Assembly: GCF_003173615.1 (NCBI RefSeq)
Contig: NZ_QGNA01000004.1
Location: 124,001 to 188,000, forward strand
Direction of reading: 5' to 3'
Length of the DNA: 64,000 nt
Source: Falsiroseomonas bella
GTDB taxonomy: Bacteria > Pseudomonadota > Alphaproteobacteria > Acetobacterales > Acetobacteraceae
The first letter of the stretch is position 1, and the number at the start of each line of letters is the position of its first letter. Position numbers and translations under genes: made by a program. Shown here one piece after another: positions 1 to 7,253 of this stretch. Under the pieces are notes generated by a model, which saw only the letters and a list, made by a program, of their open reading frames with translations, searched no databases and had not been told where the DNA came from.

Positions 1-912
1 GTGCCCGAGGCGCTGCGCGGCGCGACGGTGGCGCTCGGCAATTTCGACGGCGTGCATCTCGGCCATGCGGCGGTGATCCGCGCCGCGCATGGTGCGCGCC
101 CAGACCTCCCGCTCGGCGTGCTCACATTCGAGCCGCATCCCCGCGAGCATTTCCGGCCCGAGGACCCGCCCTTCCGCCTGACGCTGCTGCCGGCCAAGGC
201 CGAGGCGCTTGGCGCGCTCGGCGTCTCCGTCATCTACGCGCTGCGCTTCGACGCGGCACTCGCCGCCATGCCGGCCGAGACCTTCGTGGAGCAGGTGCTG
301 CAGCAGGGGATCGGCGCGAAGCACCTGGCCTGCGGGCCGGACTTCGCCTTCGGCCACCGCCGCGGCGGCGACACCGCCTTCCTGGCGCGGGAGGCCGAGG
401 CGCGCGGCATCGGCCTGACCATCGTGCCGCCGGTGATGGATGACGGCGCGCAGATCTCCTCCACCCATATCCGTCGGCTGCTGCAGGACGGCTACCCGGA
501 ACGCGCCGCGCGCGACCTCGGCCGGCTCTTCGAGCTGCGCGGCGAGGTGTTTCACGGCGACAAGCTGGGCCGCGAGCTGGGCTGGCCGACCGCGAACATC
601 CTGCTCGGCCGCCAGGTGGAGCCGGCGCGCGGCGTCTATGCGGTGACCGTCGTGCTGGCCGATGGCAGCGAGGTGCCGGGCGTCGCGAATGTCGGCCGCC
701 GCCCGACGCTCGGCGGCGATCCGGTCACGCGGCTGGAGGCACACCTGTTCGACTGGTCGGGCGACCTGTACGGCCAGGAGATCCGCGTGCGCCTGCACGC
801 CTTCCTCCGCCCCGACGCGACCTTCGGCGGGCTGGAGGAGCTGAAGGCCGCGATCGCCGCGGATGCGGCGGAGGCGCGGCGCGTGCTGGCCGCCGGGGAC
901 GCGCCTGGATAG
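1..912 (+). CDS. ribF: Bifunctional riboflavin kinase / FAD synthetase, 5' end probably outside the window
   Basis: Converts riboflavin to FMN and FMN to FAD in the cytoplasm. The N-terminal nucleotidyltransferase domain carries GNFDGVHLGH at residues 13-22, the HxGH-type signature of FAD synthetases, and SSTHIRRLL near residue 153. The C-terminal kinase domain carries GWPTAN near residue 194 and a GVYAV strand. The frame is open from base 1. The GTG there encodes the Val of a VPEALRG segment that normally lies about ten residues inside RibF, so I think the true start is upstream and this is a slightly truncated copy rather than a GTG start. The 303 residues present are otherwise close to the usual length of about 310. 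The gene ends 20 bases before the stop of a convergent isomerase-like gene. Confidence 0.95.
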   Translation: MPEALRGATVALGNFDGVHLGHAAVIRAAHGARPDLPLGVLTFEPHPREHFRPEDPPFRLTLLPAKAEALGALGVSVIYALRFDAALAAMPAETFVEQVLQQGIGAKHLACGPDFAFGHRRGGDTAFLAREAEARGIGLTIVPPVMDDGAQISSTHIRRLLQDGYPERAARDLGRLFELRGEVFHGDKLGRELGWPTANILLGRQVEPARGVYAVTVVLADGSEVPGVANVGRRPTLGGDPVTRLEAHLFDWSGDLYGQEIRVRLHAFLRPDATFGGLEELKAAIAADAAEARRVLAAGDAPG

Positions 913-933
913 CGCGCCCCGGGCGAGCCCTGC

Positions 934-1683
934 TCAGAACCGCTCGAGCAGCTTGCCGCAGCCTTCGACCTTGTCCTCGATGCCGCGGGCGCGCAGCGCG
1001 TGCCAGTAGGTCGCGGTGTTGATCGCGATCACCGGCTTGCCGAGCCACATCTCCGCCATCGCGGCCAGCTTCACCATGGACAGGTTCGTGCCGACCTGCA
1101 CGATCGCATCCACGTCGTCGCCATCCAGGTATTTCATCGCGGCGACGCATTCCTCGGAGGTCGTCTCGGCGATGCCGATCCAGCTCGGCCGCTTCAGCGC
1201 GATGTCGCGCACGACGGAGAAGCCCATGTCGGTGAAGTAGCGCGCGACCTCGATGTTCATGGCCGGCCAGTAGGGCGAGAGCACCGCGATGCGCTTCACC
1301 CCGCCATACGCGTTCAGGGCGGCCGTGCAGGCATGGCTGCCGACGCTGATCTTGAGGCCGGAGAATTCCTCCACCTGCTTCACGAAGCGGTCGGCCCCCT
1401 TCGCGCCGTCGAAGAAGGTGACGGCGGACATGCCCATCACCAGGTGGTCCGGTGCGCAGGTCATCACGGACTTCACCGCGTCCAGCGTGTTTCCGGCGAT
1501 CACCTCGGCGCCGGCGCGGAAGGTCTCATTGGAGATCGCATTGGCGTTCGGCGTGAAGATGCGCGCGTAGTGGTTGGTCACGCCCGCCGGGCGCATCATG
1601 TCGAAATCCGGCTGCACGATGGTGTTGGTGGACGGTCCCATCACCCCGAACTTGCACCGCCAGCCCAGCATGTCCTTGCTCAT
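934..1683 (-). CDS. Maleate cis-trans isomerase / arylmalonate decarboxylase family protein (Asp/Glu racemase fold)
   Basis: A 249-residue cytoplasmic protein of the Asp/Glu racemase superfamily, which includes maleate isomerase and arylmalonate decarboxylase. Family landmarks are the GPSTN segment at 16-20, GMSAVTFFDG at 84-93, SPYWPAMN at 136-143 and the C-terminal PVIAINTATYWHALR at 217-231. The start at 1683 is chosen because AGGAGG lies six bases upstream; an in-frame extension to 1773 has no ribosome site. Maleate isomerases use two cysteines. I see Met-Ser where the first is expected (residues 85-86) and VGTN (197-200) where the second is expected, so the chemistry may differ from maleate isomerase. 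It is divergent from a Bug receptor gene, a common pairing that suggests a role in using an imported carboxylate. The exact substrate is unknown. Confidence 0.8.
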   Translation of the reverse strand: MSKDMLGWRCKFGVMGPSTNTIVQPDFDMMRPAGVTNHYARIFTPNANAISNETFRAGAEVIAGNTLDAVKSVMTCAPDHLVMGMSAVTFFDGAKGADRFVKQVEEFSGLKISVGSHACTAALNAYGGVKRIAVLSPYWPAMNIEVARYFTDMGFSVVRDIALKRPSWIGIAETTSEECVAAMKYLDGDDVDAIVQVGTNLSMVKLAAMAEMWLGKPVIAINTATYWHALRARGIEDKVEGCGKLLERF

Positions 1684-1874
1684 CGCAGCCCTCCTCGGCA
1701 ATCGCGCGGAGGCAGCCTGCCACAACCGCGGCGCGGCGGAAGGGCTCCGCCGGCTTGCCATGAGGACTGCCAAGCTGGGAAGGCAGGGCGGACGCCACGC
1801 CCTGCCATGCCGGCCCGGCTTGCGTTACGGCCGTGCCCGACCCAGTCTGCTTCCCATTCAGGGAGAGCGAAGCA

Positions 1875-2852
1875 ATGGCTTATCCGCTGCCGCGCCGTTC
1901 GGCATTGACCCTTGCCGCCGCGATGCTCGCGCGGCCCAGCCTTGCGCAGACCGGGGACTGGCCGAACCGGCCGATCCGCTGGGTCAACCCCGGCCCGGCC
2001 GGCGGCGCGGGCGACGTCATCTCCCGCCTGGTCGCGGACCGGCTGAGCGCACGGCTCGGCCAGCCCGTGGTGGTGGACAACCGCCCGGGCGCCGGCACCA
2101 ATATCGGCATGACCATCGTCGCCCGCGCCCCGGCCGACGGCTACACGGTGGGGCTGGCGACCATCGCCGCGAACGCCGCGAACAAGTGGCTCTACCGCGA
2201 GATGGCCTTCGACCCGGAGAAGGACTTCGCCGCCGTCGGCCTGATCGCGCTGGTGCCGAACATCGTCGTGATCCCGCCCAGCGTGCCGGCGCGCAACCTG
2301 CAGGAATTCATCGCCTGGGCGAAGGCGCAGAACCGGCCGATCAACTTCGGCTCGGTCGGCGCCGGCTCCTCGCAGCATCTGGCGGGCAGCCAGTTCCAGG
2401 TGATCACCGGCCTCCAGATGCAGCACCTTCCGTATACGAACAGCGGGCAGATGAACACGGACCTCATGGAGGCCCGGATCGACATGCTGTTCCAGTCCAT
2501 CTCGGCGGTGACCCAGATGGCGCAGTCCGGGCGGATGCGCCCGATCGCGGTCAGCGGCACGGCCCGCGTGGGTGCCTTCCCGGACCTGCCGACCATGCAG
2601 GAACAGGGCGTGGACATCACCTCCACGGGGTGGTTCGGCCTCTGCACCCCGGCCGGCGTGCCGGAGCCCATTCTGGCGCGGCTGGACAAGGAACTCGGCG
2701 AGATCGTGGACGACCCGGCCTTCCGCGAGCGGATCGCGGCCACGGGCTCCATCCCGCGGAAGATGGGACGGGCGGAATTCCAGGCCTTCATGAACGAGGA
2801 AAGCCTGCGCTGGCGCGACGTGATCCGCGCGGTGGGCGCGACGGCCGGGTGA
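1875..2852 (+). CDS. Bug/TctC-family tripartite tricarboxylate transporter substrate-binding protein
   Basis: A 325-residue periplasmic solute receptor of the Bug (TctC) family, which captures small carboxylates for TctAB-type transporters. The N-terminus has two arginines followed by a hydrophobic stretch ending in SLAQ, a plausible signal peptide cleaved near residue 25. Family motifs follow: VVVDNRPGAGTNIG around residues 65-78 and ADGYT just after. The ATG at 1875 has GGGAGA about nine bases upstream; an upstream in-frame codon at 1833 would put extra residues before the signal peptide and was rejected. No TctA or TctB membrane subunit is nearby, so it is an orphan receptor, as is usual for this family in Roseomonas and Bordetella relatives. 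Ligand unknown. Confidence 0.93.
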   Translation: MAYPLPRRSALTLAAAMLARPSLAQTGDWPNRPIRWVNPGPAGGAGDVISRLVADRLSARLGQPVVVDNRPGAGTNIGMTIVARAPADGYTVGLATIAANAANKWLYREMAFDPEKDFAAVGLIALVPNIVVIPPSVPARNLQEFIAWAKAQNRPINFGSVGAGSSQHLAGSQFQVITGLQMQHLPYTNSGQMNTDLMEARIDMLFQSISAVTQMAQSGRMRPIAVSGTARVGAFPDLPTMQEQGVDITSTGWFGLCTPAGVPEPILARLDKELGEIVDDPAFRERIAATGSIPRKMGRAEFQAFMNEESLRWRDVIRAVGATAG

Positions 2853-2859
2853 GGGCGTT

Positions 2860-3041
2860 GGCAGGGGGCCTTGCCCCCTGCACCCCCACCAGGAGGCCTG
2901 AGGCTCCTGGACCTGCGTCCGTTTAACCCCGAAGGGGGAGGGGGCACTTCGGCACCCTCCCCCTTCGGCGCTGAAAGCGTATGTGGGGGTCCGGGGAGCT
3001 TCAAGCTCCCCGGCGGGGGGCGCGGGGGCAGCGCCCCCGCC
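2860..3041. repeat. Large palindromic intergenic element with two inverted arms around a central hairpin
   Basis: This fills nearly all of the gap between the Bug receptor and rplY. The left arm (2860-2912) and right arm (2989-3041) are imperfect reverse complements of each other over about 53 bases. Each arm contains its own small hairpins, for example GGGGGC...GCCCCC pairs and CCGGGGAGCTTCAAGCTCCCCGG-type palindromes at 2991-3013. Between them sits a 14-base perfect stem, CCGAAGGGGGAGGG at 2929-2942 pairing with 2955-2968. The whole could fold as one long cruciform or as a chain of hairpins. It may end transcription of the upstream gene or be a non-autonomous repeat; no terminal U-run is present. 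It is different in sequence from the repeats at 13.7, 23.8 and 61.8 kb. Confidence 0.8.
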
Positions 3042-3145
3042 AAAGCCCGCCCCTTGCGCCCCCGGTGCCCATCCGCTACCCACCGCTCCGCGCTGGCACC
3101 CCTGGAGGCCGGCGCTTTTCGTTCTTGCGCATAAGGAGCCTGGCG

Positions 3146-3829
3146 ATGGTCCAGACTGTTCGGATCGAGGCCGTGGCGCGCGAGCGTGCCGGTAAGGGGG
3201 CGGCGCGCGCGACCCGGCGAGGGGGCATGGTCCCCGGTGTTGTCTATGGCGCGAAGCAGGAGGCGACGCTGATCGCCCTCGACCCGCGCGACGTGATGAA
3301 GGAACTGACCAAGGGCGGCTGGCAGTCCCACCTGTATGAGGTGGCGGTGAAGGACGGCCCGACGGAGCGCAGCATCATGCGCGACGTGCAGTTCGACCCG
3401 GTGACGGACCGCCCCGTCCATGTGGATTTCCAGCGGGTCGCGCCCGGCGCGCGTATCCGCGTCCGCGTCCCGGTGGTGTTCCTGCATGAGGACACCAGCC
3501 CGGGCCTCAAGGCCGGCGGCGTGCTGAACGTCGTCCGCCGCGAGGTCGAGGTGATGGTCGAGCCGGACAAGGTGCCGGACCACTTCGAGATCGACCTGGC
3601 CGAGGCGAAGATCGGCGACAACCTCCGCTGGTCCTCGATCAAGGACAGCTTCGGCGCCCGCCCCGGCATCGTCGGCCGCGACTTCATGGTGGCCTCGATC
3701 GCCGCCCCGAAGGTCGAGGCGGAGGCCGCCCCGGCTGCCGCCGCGGCGCCCGAGCCCGCCAAGGGCAAGGGCGGCAAGGCCGCGCCGGCCAAAGCCCCCG
3801 CGGCCGCGGCGCCCGCCAAGAAGAAGTAA
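3146..3829 (+). CDS. rplY: 50S ribosomal protein L25/general stress protein Ctc
   Basis: A 227-residue ribosomal protein that binds 5S rRNA. The N-terminal L25 domain spans roughly residues 1-95 with the typical RRGGMVPGVVYG segment near residue 24, and the C-terminal beta domain of the long (TL5/Ctc) form spans about 100-190. The last 36 residues are an Ala/Lys/Pro-rich low-complexity tail, common in alphaproteobacterial L25. The ATG at 3146 is preceded by AAGGAG with a seven-base spacer. It is followed after 24 bases by pth, and the L25-Pth-YchF order seen here is a conserved alphaproteobacterial arrangement, so the genes are probably co-transcribed. Confidence 0.97.
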   Translation: MVQTVRIEAVARERAGKGAARATRRGGMVPGVVYGAKQEATLIALDPRDVMKELTKGGWQSHLYEVAVKDGPTERSIMRDVQFDPVTDRPVHVDFQRVAPGARIRVRVPVVFLHEDTSPGLKAGGVLNVVRREVEVMVEPDKVPDHFEIDLAEAKIGDNLRWSSIKDSFGARPGIVGRDFMVASIAAPKVEAEAAPAAAAAPEPAKGKGGKAAPAKAPAAAAPAKKK

Positions 3830-3853
3830 CCTCCGCGCCGGGAGGACGATGCG

Positions 3854-4435
3854 GTGCTGCTGTGGGTGGGGCTCGGCAATCCCGGGCCGGAACATGCCAG
3901 GCAGCGGCACAACATCGGCTTCATGGCGCTGGATGCGATCGTGCGGCGCCACGGCTTCTCGCCGTGGCGCAAGCGATTCAAGGGCGAGGTCGCGGAAGGC
4001 GCGCTGGGCGGCGTGAAGGTTCTGGCGCTGAAGCCGATGACCTACATGAACGCCTCGGGCGACGCCGTGCAGCAGGCGGCGTCCTTCCTGAAGATCAGGC
4101 CGGCTGACATCTGGGCCTTGCATGACGAGCTGGATCTCGCGCCGGGCAAGGTGCGGGTGAAGAAGGGTGGCGGCACCGCCGGCCACAACGGCCTGCGCGA
4201 CATGCAGCGCGCGCTGGCCACGCCTGATTTCGGGCGCGTGCGCCTCGGCATCGGCCATCCCGGCCACAAGGACCGCGTGACGGGCCATGTTCTCGGCAAC
4301 TTCGCCAAGGTGGACACCTGGGTGGAGCCGCTGTTGGACGCGGTTGCCGATGCCGCGCCGCTGCTGGCCGGCGGCAAGCCGGAGGAGTTCATGACGCGCG
4401 TCGCGCTGCTGACGCAGGAGACCGAGCCGCGATGA
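3854..4435 (+). CDS. pth: Peptidyl-tRNA hydrolase
   Basis: A 193-residue cytoplasmic esterase that frees tRNA from prematurely released peptidyl-tRNA. The key residues of the Pth family are visible: Asn in GLGNPG near residue 9, the catalytic His in RHNIGF near residue 19, Asp in HDELDL near residue 93, and Asn in GHNGL near residue 113. The start is a GTG at 3854, preceded by GGGAGGA; an ATG five bases upstream is out of frame. Its stop overlaps the next start by four bases (ATGA at 4432), which indicates translational coupling. Confidence 0.97.
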   Translation: MLLWVGLGNPGPEHARQRHNIGFMALDAIVRRHGFSPWRKRFKGEVAEGALGGVKVLALKPMTYMNASGDAVQQAASFLKIRPADIWALHDELDLAPGKVRVKKGGGTAGHNGLRDMQRALATPDFGRVRLGIGHPGHKDRVTGHVLGNFAKVDTWVEPLLDAVADAAPLLAGGKPEEFMTRVALLTQETEPR

Positions 4436-4890
4436 GCGAGGACGTGTTCCCCGACAGCTTCGGAGAGATGACCCACGGGCCGGGCCCCGAGGATTTCGCC
4501 AACGGCGCCGCCGCGCTCGCCGCCGGCCTGGTGCGGGAAGCGCAGGCGCTGGCGCAATCCGCCGCCGCGCTGCACGCCGCAACGGCCGCGGGGCCGGAAG
4601 GTGCTGGCGATGTGCGTCGCGCCAGGCTCGCGCTGCATGCGGGCGGCGAGGCCGCCCTGCGCGCCGCGCTCGCGCTCGATGCCGCAGCGATGCTCGGCGC
4701 GAACCAGAAGGCCGCCGAACTGGCGCCCCGCCTGGCCGAGGCCGCGAAGCGCGCGGGCCTGCCGGCGGCTACGATCGCGCCGCTGCTGCGTGCGGCGGCG
4801 CTCGATTTCCGCACCGACGACGCCGCGGCGCGCATCGCCGCCTCCACCCTTGCCGCCGAGCTCTGCGCGCGGCTTGCGGGACAGGACTGA
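4432..4890 (+). CDS. Unknown Ala-rich protein between pth and ychF
   Basis: A 152-residue protein that I do not recognise. It is about one third alanine, predicted almost wholly helical, with no signal peptide and no membrane segment. The first 25 residues are acidic and Gly/Pro-containing (MSEDVFPDSFGEMTHGPGPED), then long amphipathic Ala/Leu/Arg helices follow. Codon use matches its neighbours. It overlaps pth by four bases and ends nine bases before ychF, so it is part of the same transcript and is likely a genuine gene rather than a chance frame. A role in translation quality control would be guilt by association only. Confidence 0.75.
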   Translation: MSEDVFPDSFGEMTHGPGPEDFANGAAALAAGLVREAQALAQSAAALHAATAAGPEGAGDVRRARLALHAGGEAALRAALALDAAAMLGANQKAAELAPRLAEAAKRAGLPAATIAPLLRAAALDFRTDDAAARIAASTLAAELCARLAGQD

Positions 4891-4899
4891 GGACGAGTC

Positions 4900-5994
4900 A
4901 TGGGCTTCAACTGCGGCATCGTGGGCCTGCCGAATGTCGGGAAATCCACGCTGTTCAATGCGCTGACGCAGACGGCGGCGGCGCAGGCGGCGAATTATCC
5001 CTTCTGCACGATCGAGCCGAATGTCGGCCGCGTTGCCGTACCCGACCCGCGCCTCGACGTGCTCGCGAAGATTGGCAAGTCGGCCAAGATCATCCCGACC
5101 AGCCTGGAATTCGTGGACATCGCCGGCCTGGTGCGCGGCGCATCGAAGGGCGAGGGTCTCGGCAACCAGTTCCTCGCGAACATCCGGGAGGTGGATGCGA
5201 TCATCCATGTCCTGCGCTGCTTCGAGGATGGCGACATCACCCATGTCGAAGGCAGCGTGGACCCGGTGCGCGATGCCGAGACGGTCGAGACCGAGCTGAT
5301 GCTCGCCGACCTCGACAGCCTGGAGAAGCGCGCGCTGGGACTGGTGAAGCGGGCCCGCGGCGGCGACAAGGAAGCGGTCGCGCAGATGGCACTGATCGAG
5401 CCGCTGAAGGCGGCGCTGGAAGCGGGCAAGCCGGCGCGCACGGCCGTGCCGAAGGGCGAGGAGACAGCGGCCGCGCGGCTGCAGCTGATGACGACGAAGC
5501 CCGTGCTCTATGTGTGCAACGTGGAGGAAGCGAGCGCCGCGACGGGCAATGCGCATTCCGCGCGCGTGCAGGCGATGGCGGCCGCGCAGGGCGCCAAGGC
5601 GGTGATCGTCTCGGCGGCGATCGAGGCGGAGATCAGCCAGATGCCCGATGCTGATCGCGGGGATTTCCTTGCTTCCCTGGGCCTCGAGGACAGCGGGCTC
5701 GATCGCATCATCCGCGCCGGCTACGAACTGCTCGGCCTGATCACCTATTTCACGGTTGGCCCGAAGGAGACGCGGGCCTGGACGATCACCAAGGGCACGA
5801 AGGCGCCGGGCGCGGCGGGCGTGATCCATGGCGATTTCGAGCGCGGCTTCATCGCGGCCGAAACCATCGCCTATGACGACTACGTGGCGCTGGGTGGCGA
5901 GGCGGGCGCGAAGGACGCCGGCAAGATGCGCGTCGAAGGCAAGGAATACGTCGTGAAGGACGGCGACGTGTTGCTGTTCCGGTTTAATGTTTGA
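4900..5994 (+). CDS. ychF: Redox-regulated ATPase YchF (OBG family)
   Basis: A 364-residue P-loop ATPase of the OBG family that binds the ribosome and takes part in stress responses. The G1 loop [14 protein letters not shown] lies at residues 8-21, followed by the switch I segment [12 protein letters not shown] and the switch II segment [16 protein letters not shown]. The C-terminal TGS domain is intact ([14 protein letters not shown], then [12 protein letters not shown]), and the length equals that of the family. GAGGACG lies upstream of the ATG. It is the last gene of the rplY-pth-unknown-ychF group and is followed by an inverted repeat. Confidence 0.97.
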   Translation: MGFNCGIVGLPNVGKSTLFNALTQTAAAQAANYPFCTIEPNVGRVAVPDPRLDVLAKIGKSAKIIPTSLEFVDIAGLVRGASKGEGLGNQFLANIREVDAIIHVLRCFEDGDITHVEGSVDPVRDAETVETELMLADLDSLEKRALGLVKRARGGDKEAVAQMALIEPLKAALEAGKPARTAVPKGEETAAARLQLMTTKPVLYVCNVEEASAATGNAHSARVQAMAAAQGAKAVIVSAAIEAEISQMPDADRGDFLASLGLEDSGLDRIIRAGYELLGLITYFTVGPKETRAWTITKGTKAPGAAGVIHGDFERGFIAAETIAYDDYVALGGEAGAKDAGKMRVEGKEYVVKDGDVLLFRFNV

Positions 5995-6000
5995 CGTGCG

Positions 6001-6048
6001 CTCTCCCTCTCCTGCAGGGCGAGAGAGGGTCGGGGTGAGGGTGGGTCA
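6001..6048. repeat. REP-like imperfect inverted repeat after ychF
   Basis: CCCTCTC at 6005-6011 faces GAGAGAGGG at 6021-6029, followed by TCGGGGTGAGGG at 6030-6041. This stem-plus-tail pattern is a widespread proteobacterial intergenic repeat. It lies between convergent genes (ychF and the flavoprotein ending at 6076) and could serve as a bidirectional terminator, although no U-run follows. Confidence 0.55.
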
Positions 6049-6075
6049 AGCGGCTCTGTCCTCGCGCGGAATGCG

Positions 6076-7251
6076 CTAAGCAGACTCCCCCGCCGCCCAG
6101 CCGCTCGACCAGGCCCATTGGAAGTTGTAGCCGCCCAGCCAGCCGGTGACGTCCACCGCCTCGCCGATCACGAACAGGCCCGGCACCGCCTTTGCCATCA
6201 TCGTCCGCTGGTCGAGTGCGGCGGTGTCCACGCCGCCGGCCATCACCTCCGCCTTCGCATAGCCCTCAGTCCCGTCGGGCAGCAGGCGCCACGCCTTCAG
6301 CAGCGCGGCGAGGCGCAGCAGGTCCTTGTCGCCGATCTCCCCGATCACGCGCGCCGGCAGGTGCAGCGCGGCGAGCGACTGCGCCAGGCGTGCGGGCAGC
6401 AAATCCGCCAGCACGGTTTGCGGCTGCGCCTTCGGCCGCGCGCGCTTGCCCTCCAGCAGCAGCGCCGCGCCGTCGCGTTCCGGCAGCAGGTCGAGCGTGA
6501 CCGGCTCGCCCGCCTGCCAGTAGGACGAGGCCTGCAGGATCGCGGGGCCGGAGAGGCCGCGATGGGTGAACAGCATCGCCTCGCGGAAGGCGGCGCGGCC
6601 GCAGCGCGCGATGCTGTCCAGCGCGACGCCGGCCAGCGGGCGCATCAGCGCCAGCGCCTCGCCGCCGAAGGTCAGCGGCACAAGCGCCGGCCGAGGCTCC
6701 ACCACCGCCAGGCCGAAGCGGCGCGCAACATCCAGCGCGACGCCGGTCGCGCCCATCTTCGGGATGGAGAGGCCGCCGGTCGCGAGCACGAGCGAGGGCG
6801 CGGCGAAGGCGCCGCGCTGCGTCGTCACGGTGAAGCCCGTGCCATGCGCGATGTCGGCGACGCGGTGATCGAGCCTGAGGTCGACGCCGGCCGCGAGGCA
6901 TTCCGCCAGCAGCATCGCCACGATCTCCCGCGCCGAGCCGTCGCAGAAGAGCTGGCCCAGTGTCTTCTCATGGAAAGCGATGCGGTGCTTGCGGACCAGG
7001 CCGATGAAGTCATGCTGCGTGTAGCGCGCCAGCGCCGAGCGCGCGAAATGCGGGTTCCGCGACAGGAAGCGCTCCGGCACGCAGCCGAGATTGGTGAAGT
7101 TGCAGCGCCCGCCGCCGCTGATCAGGATTTTTCGGCCCGGCGCGTCGCCATGCTCCAGCAGCAGCACGCGACGCCCGCGCTGGCCGGCGCGCAGCGCGCA
7201 CATCATGCCCGCGGCGCCGGCGCCGATCACGACGACGTCGAAGTCATGCAT
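6076..7251 (-). CDS. HI0933/YhiN-family FAD-dependent oxidoreductase
   Basis: A 391-residue flavoprotein of the HI0933 (YhiN/BaiN-like) family, close to the PP_4765-type subgroup. The N-terminal Rossmann motif is VVVIGAGAAGMMCALRAG at about residues 6-23, followed by the FAD-contacting GRKILISGGGRCNFTN segment near residue 39. The C-terminal family signature GGYNFQWAWSSGWAAG ends the protein. Substrates for this family are mostly unknown. The start is two bases from the stop of the upstream flavoprotein gene (TGA at 7254-7256), so the two are co-transcribed. Nothing in the sequence identifies the electron donor or acceptor. Confidence 0.9.
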   Translation of the reverse strand: MHDFDVVVIGAGAAGMMCALRAGQRGRRVLLLEHGDAPGRKILISGGGRCNFTNLGCVPERFLSRNPHFARSALARYTQHDFIGLVRKHRIAFHEKTLGQLFCDGSAREIVAMLLAECLAAGVDLRLDHRVADIAHGTGFTVTTQRGAFAAPSLVLATGGLSIPKMGATGVALDVARRFGLAVVEPRPALVPLTFGGEALALMRPLAGVALDSIARCGRAAFREAMLFTHRGLSGPAILQASSYWQAGEPVTLDLLPERDGAALLLEGKRARPKAQPQTVLADLLPARLAQSLAALHLPARVIGEIGDKDLLRLAALLKAWRLLPDGTEGYAKAEVMAGGVDTAALDQRTMMAKAVPGLFVIGEAVDVTGWLGGYNFQWAWSSGWAAGESA

Positions 7252-7253
7252 GC

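Noticed and set aside
2860-3041. Insertion sequence remnant or rho-independent terminator only
   Set aside because: No transposase fragment, and no U-run; the nested symmetry exceeds that of a simple terminator, so it is listed as a repeat.
2192-4582. Long open minus-strand frame (almost 800 codons) opposite the Bug receptor, rplY and pth
   Set aside because: It is antisense to well-supported genes, is extremely Arg/His/Ala-rich and has no domain; such frames are expected in DNA with this third-position GC bias.
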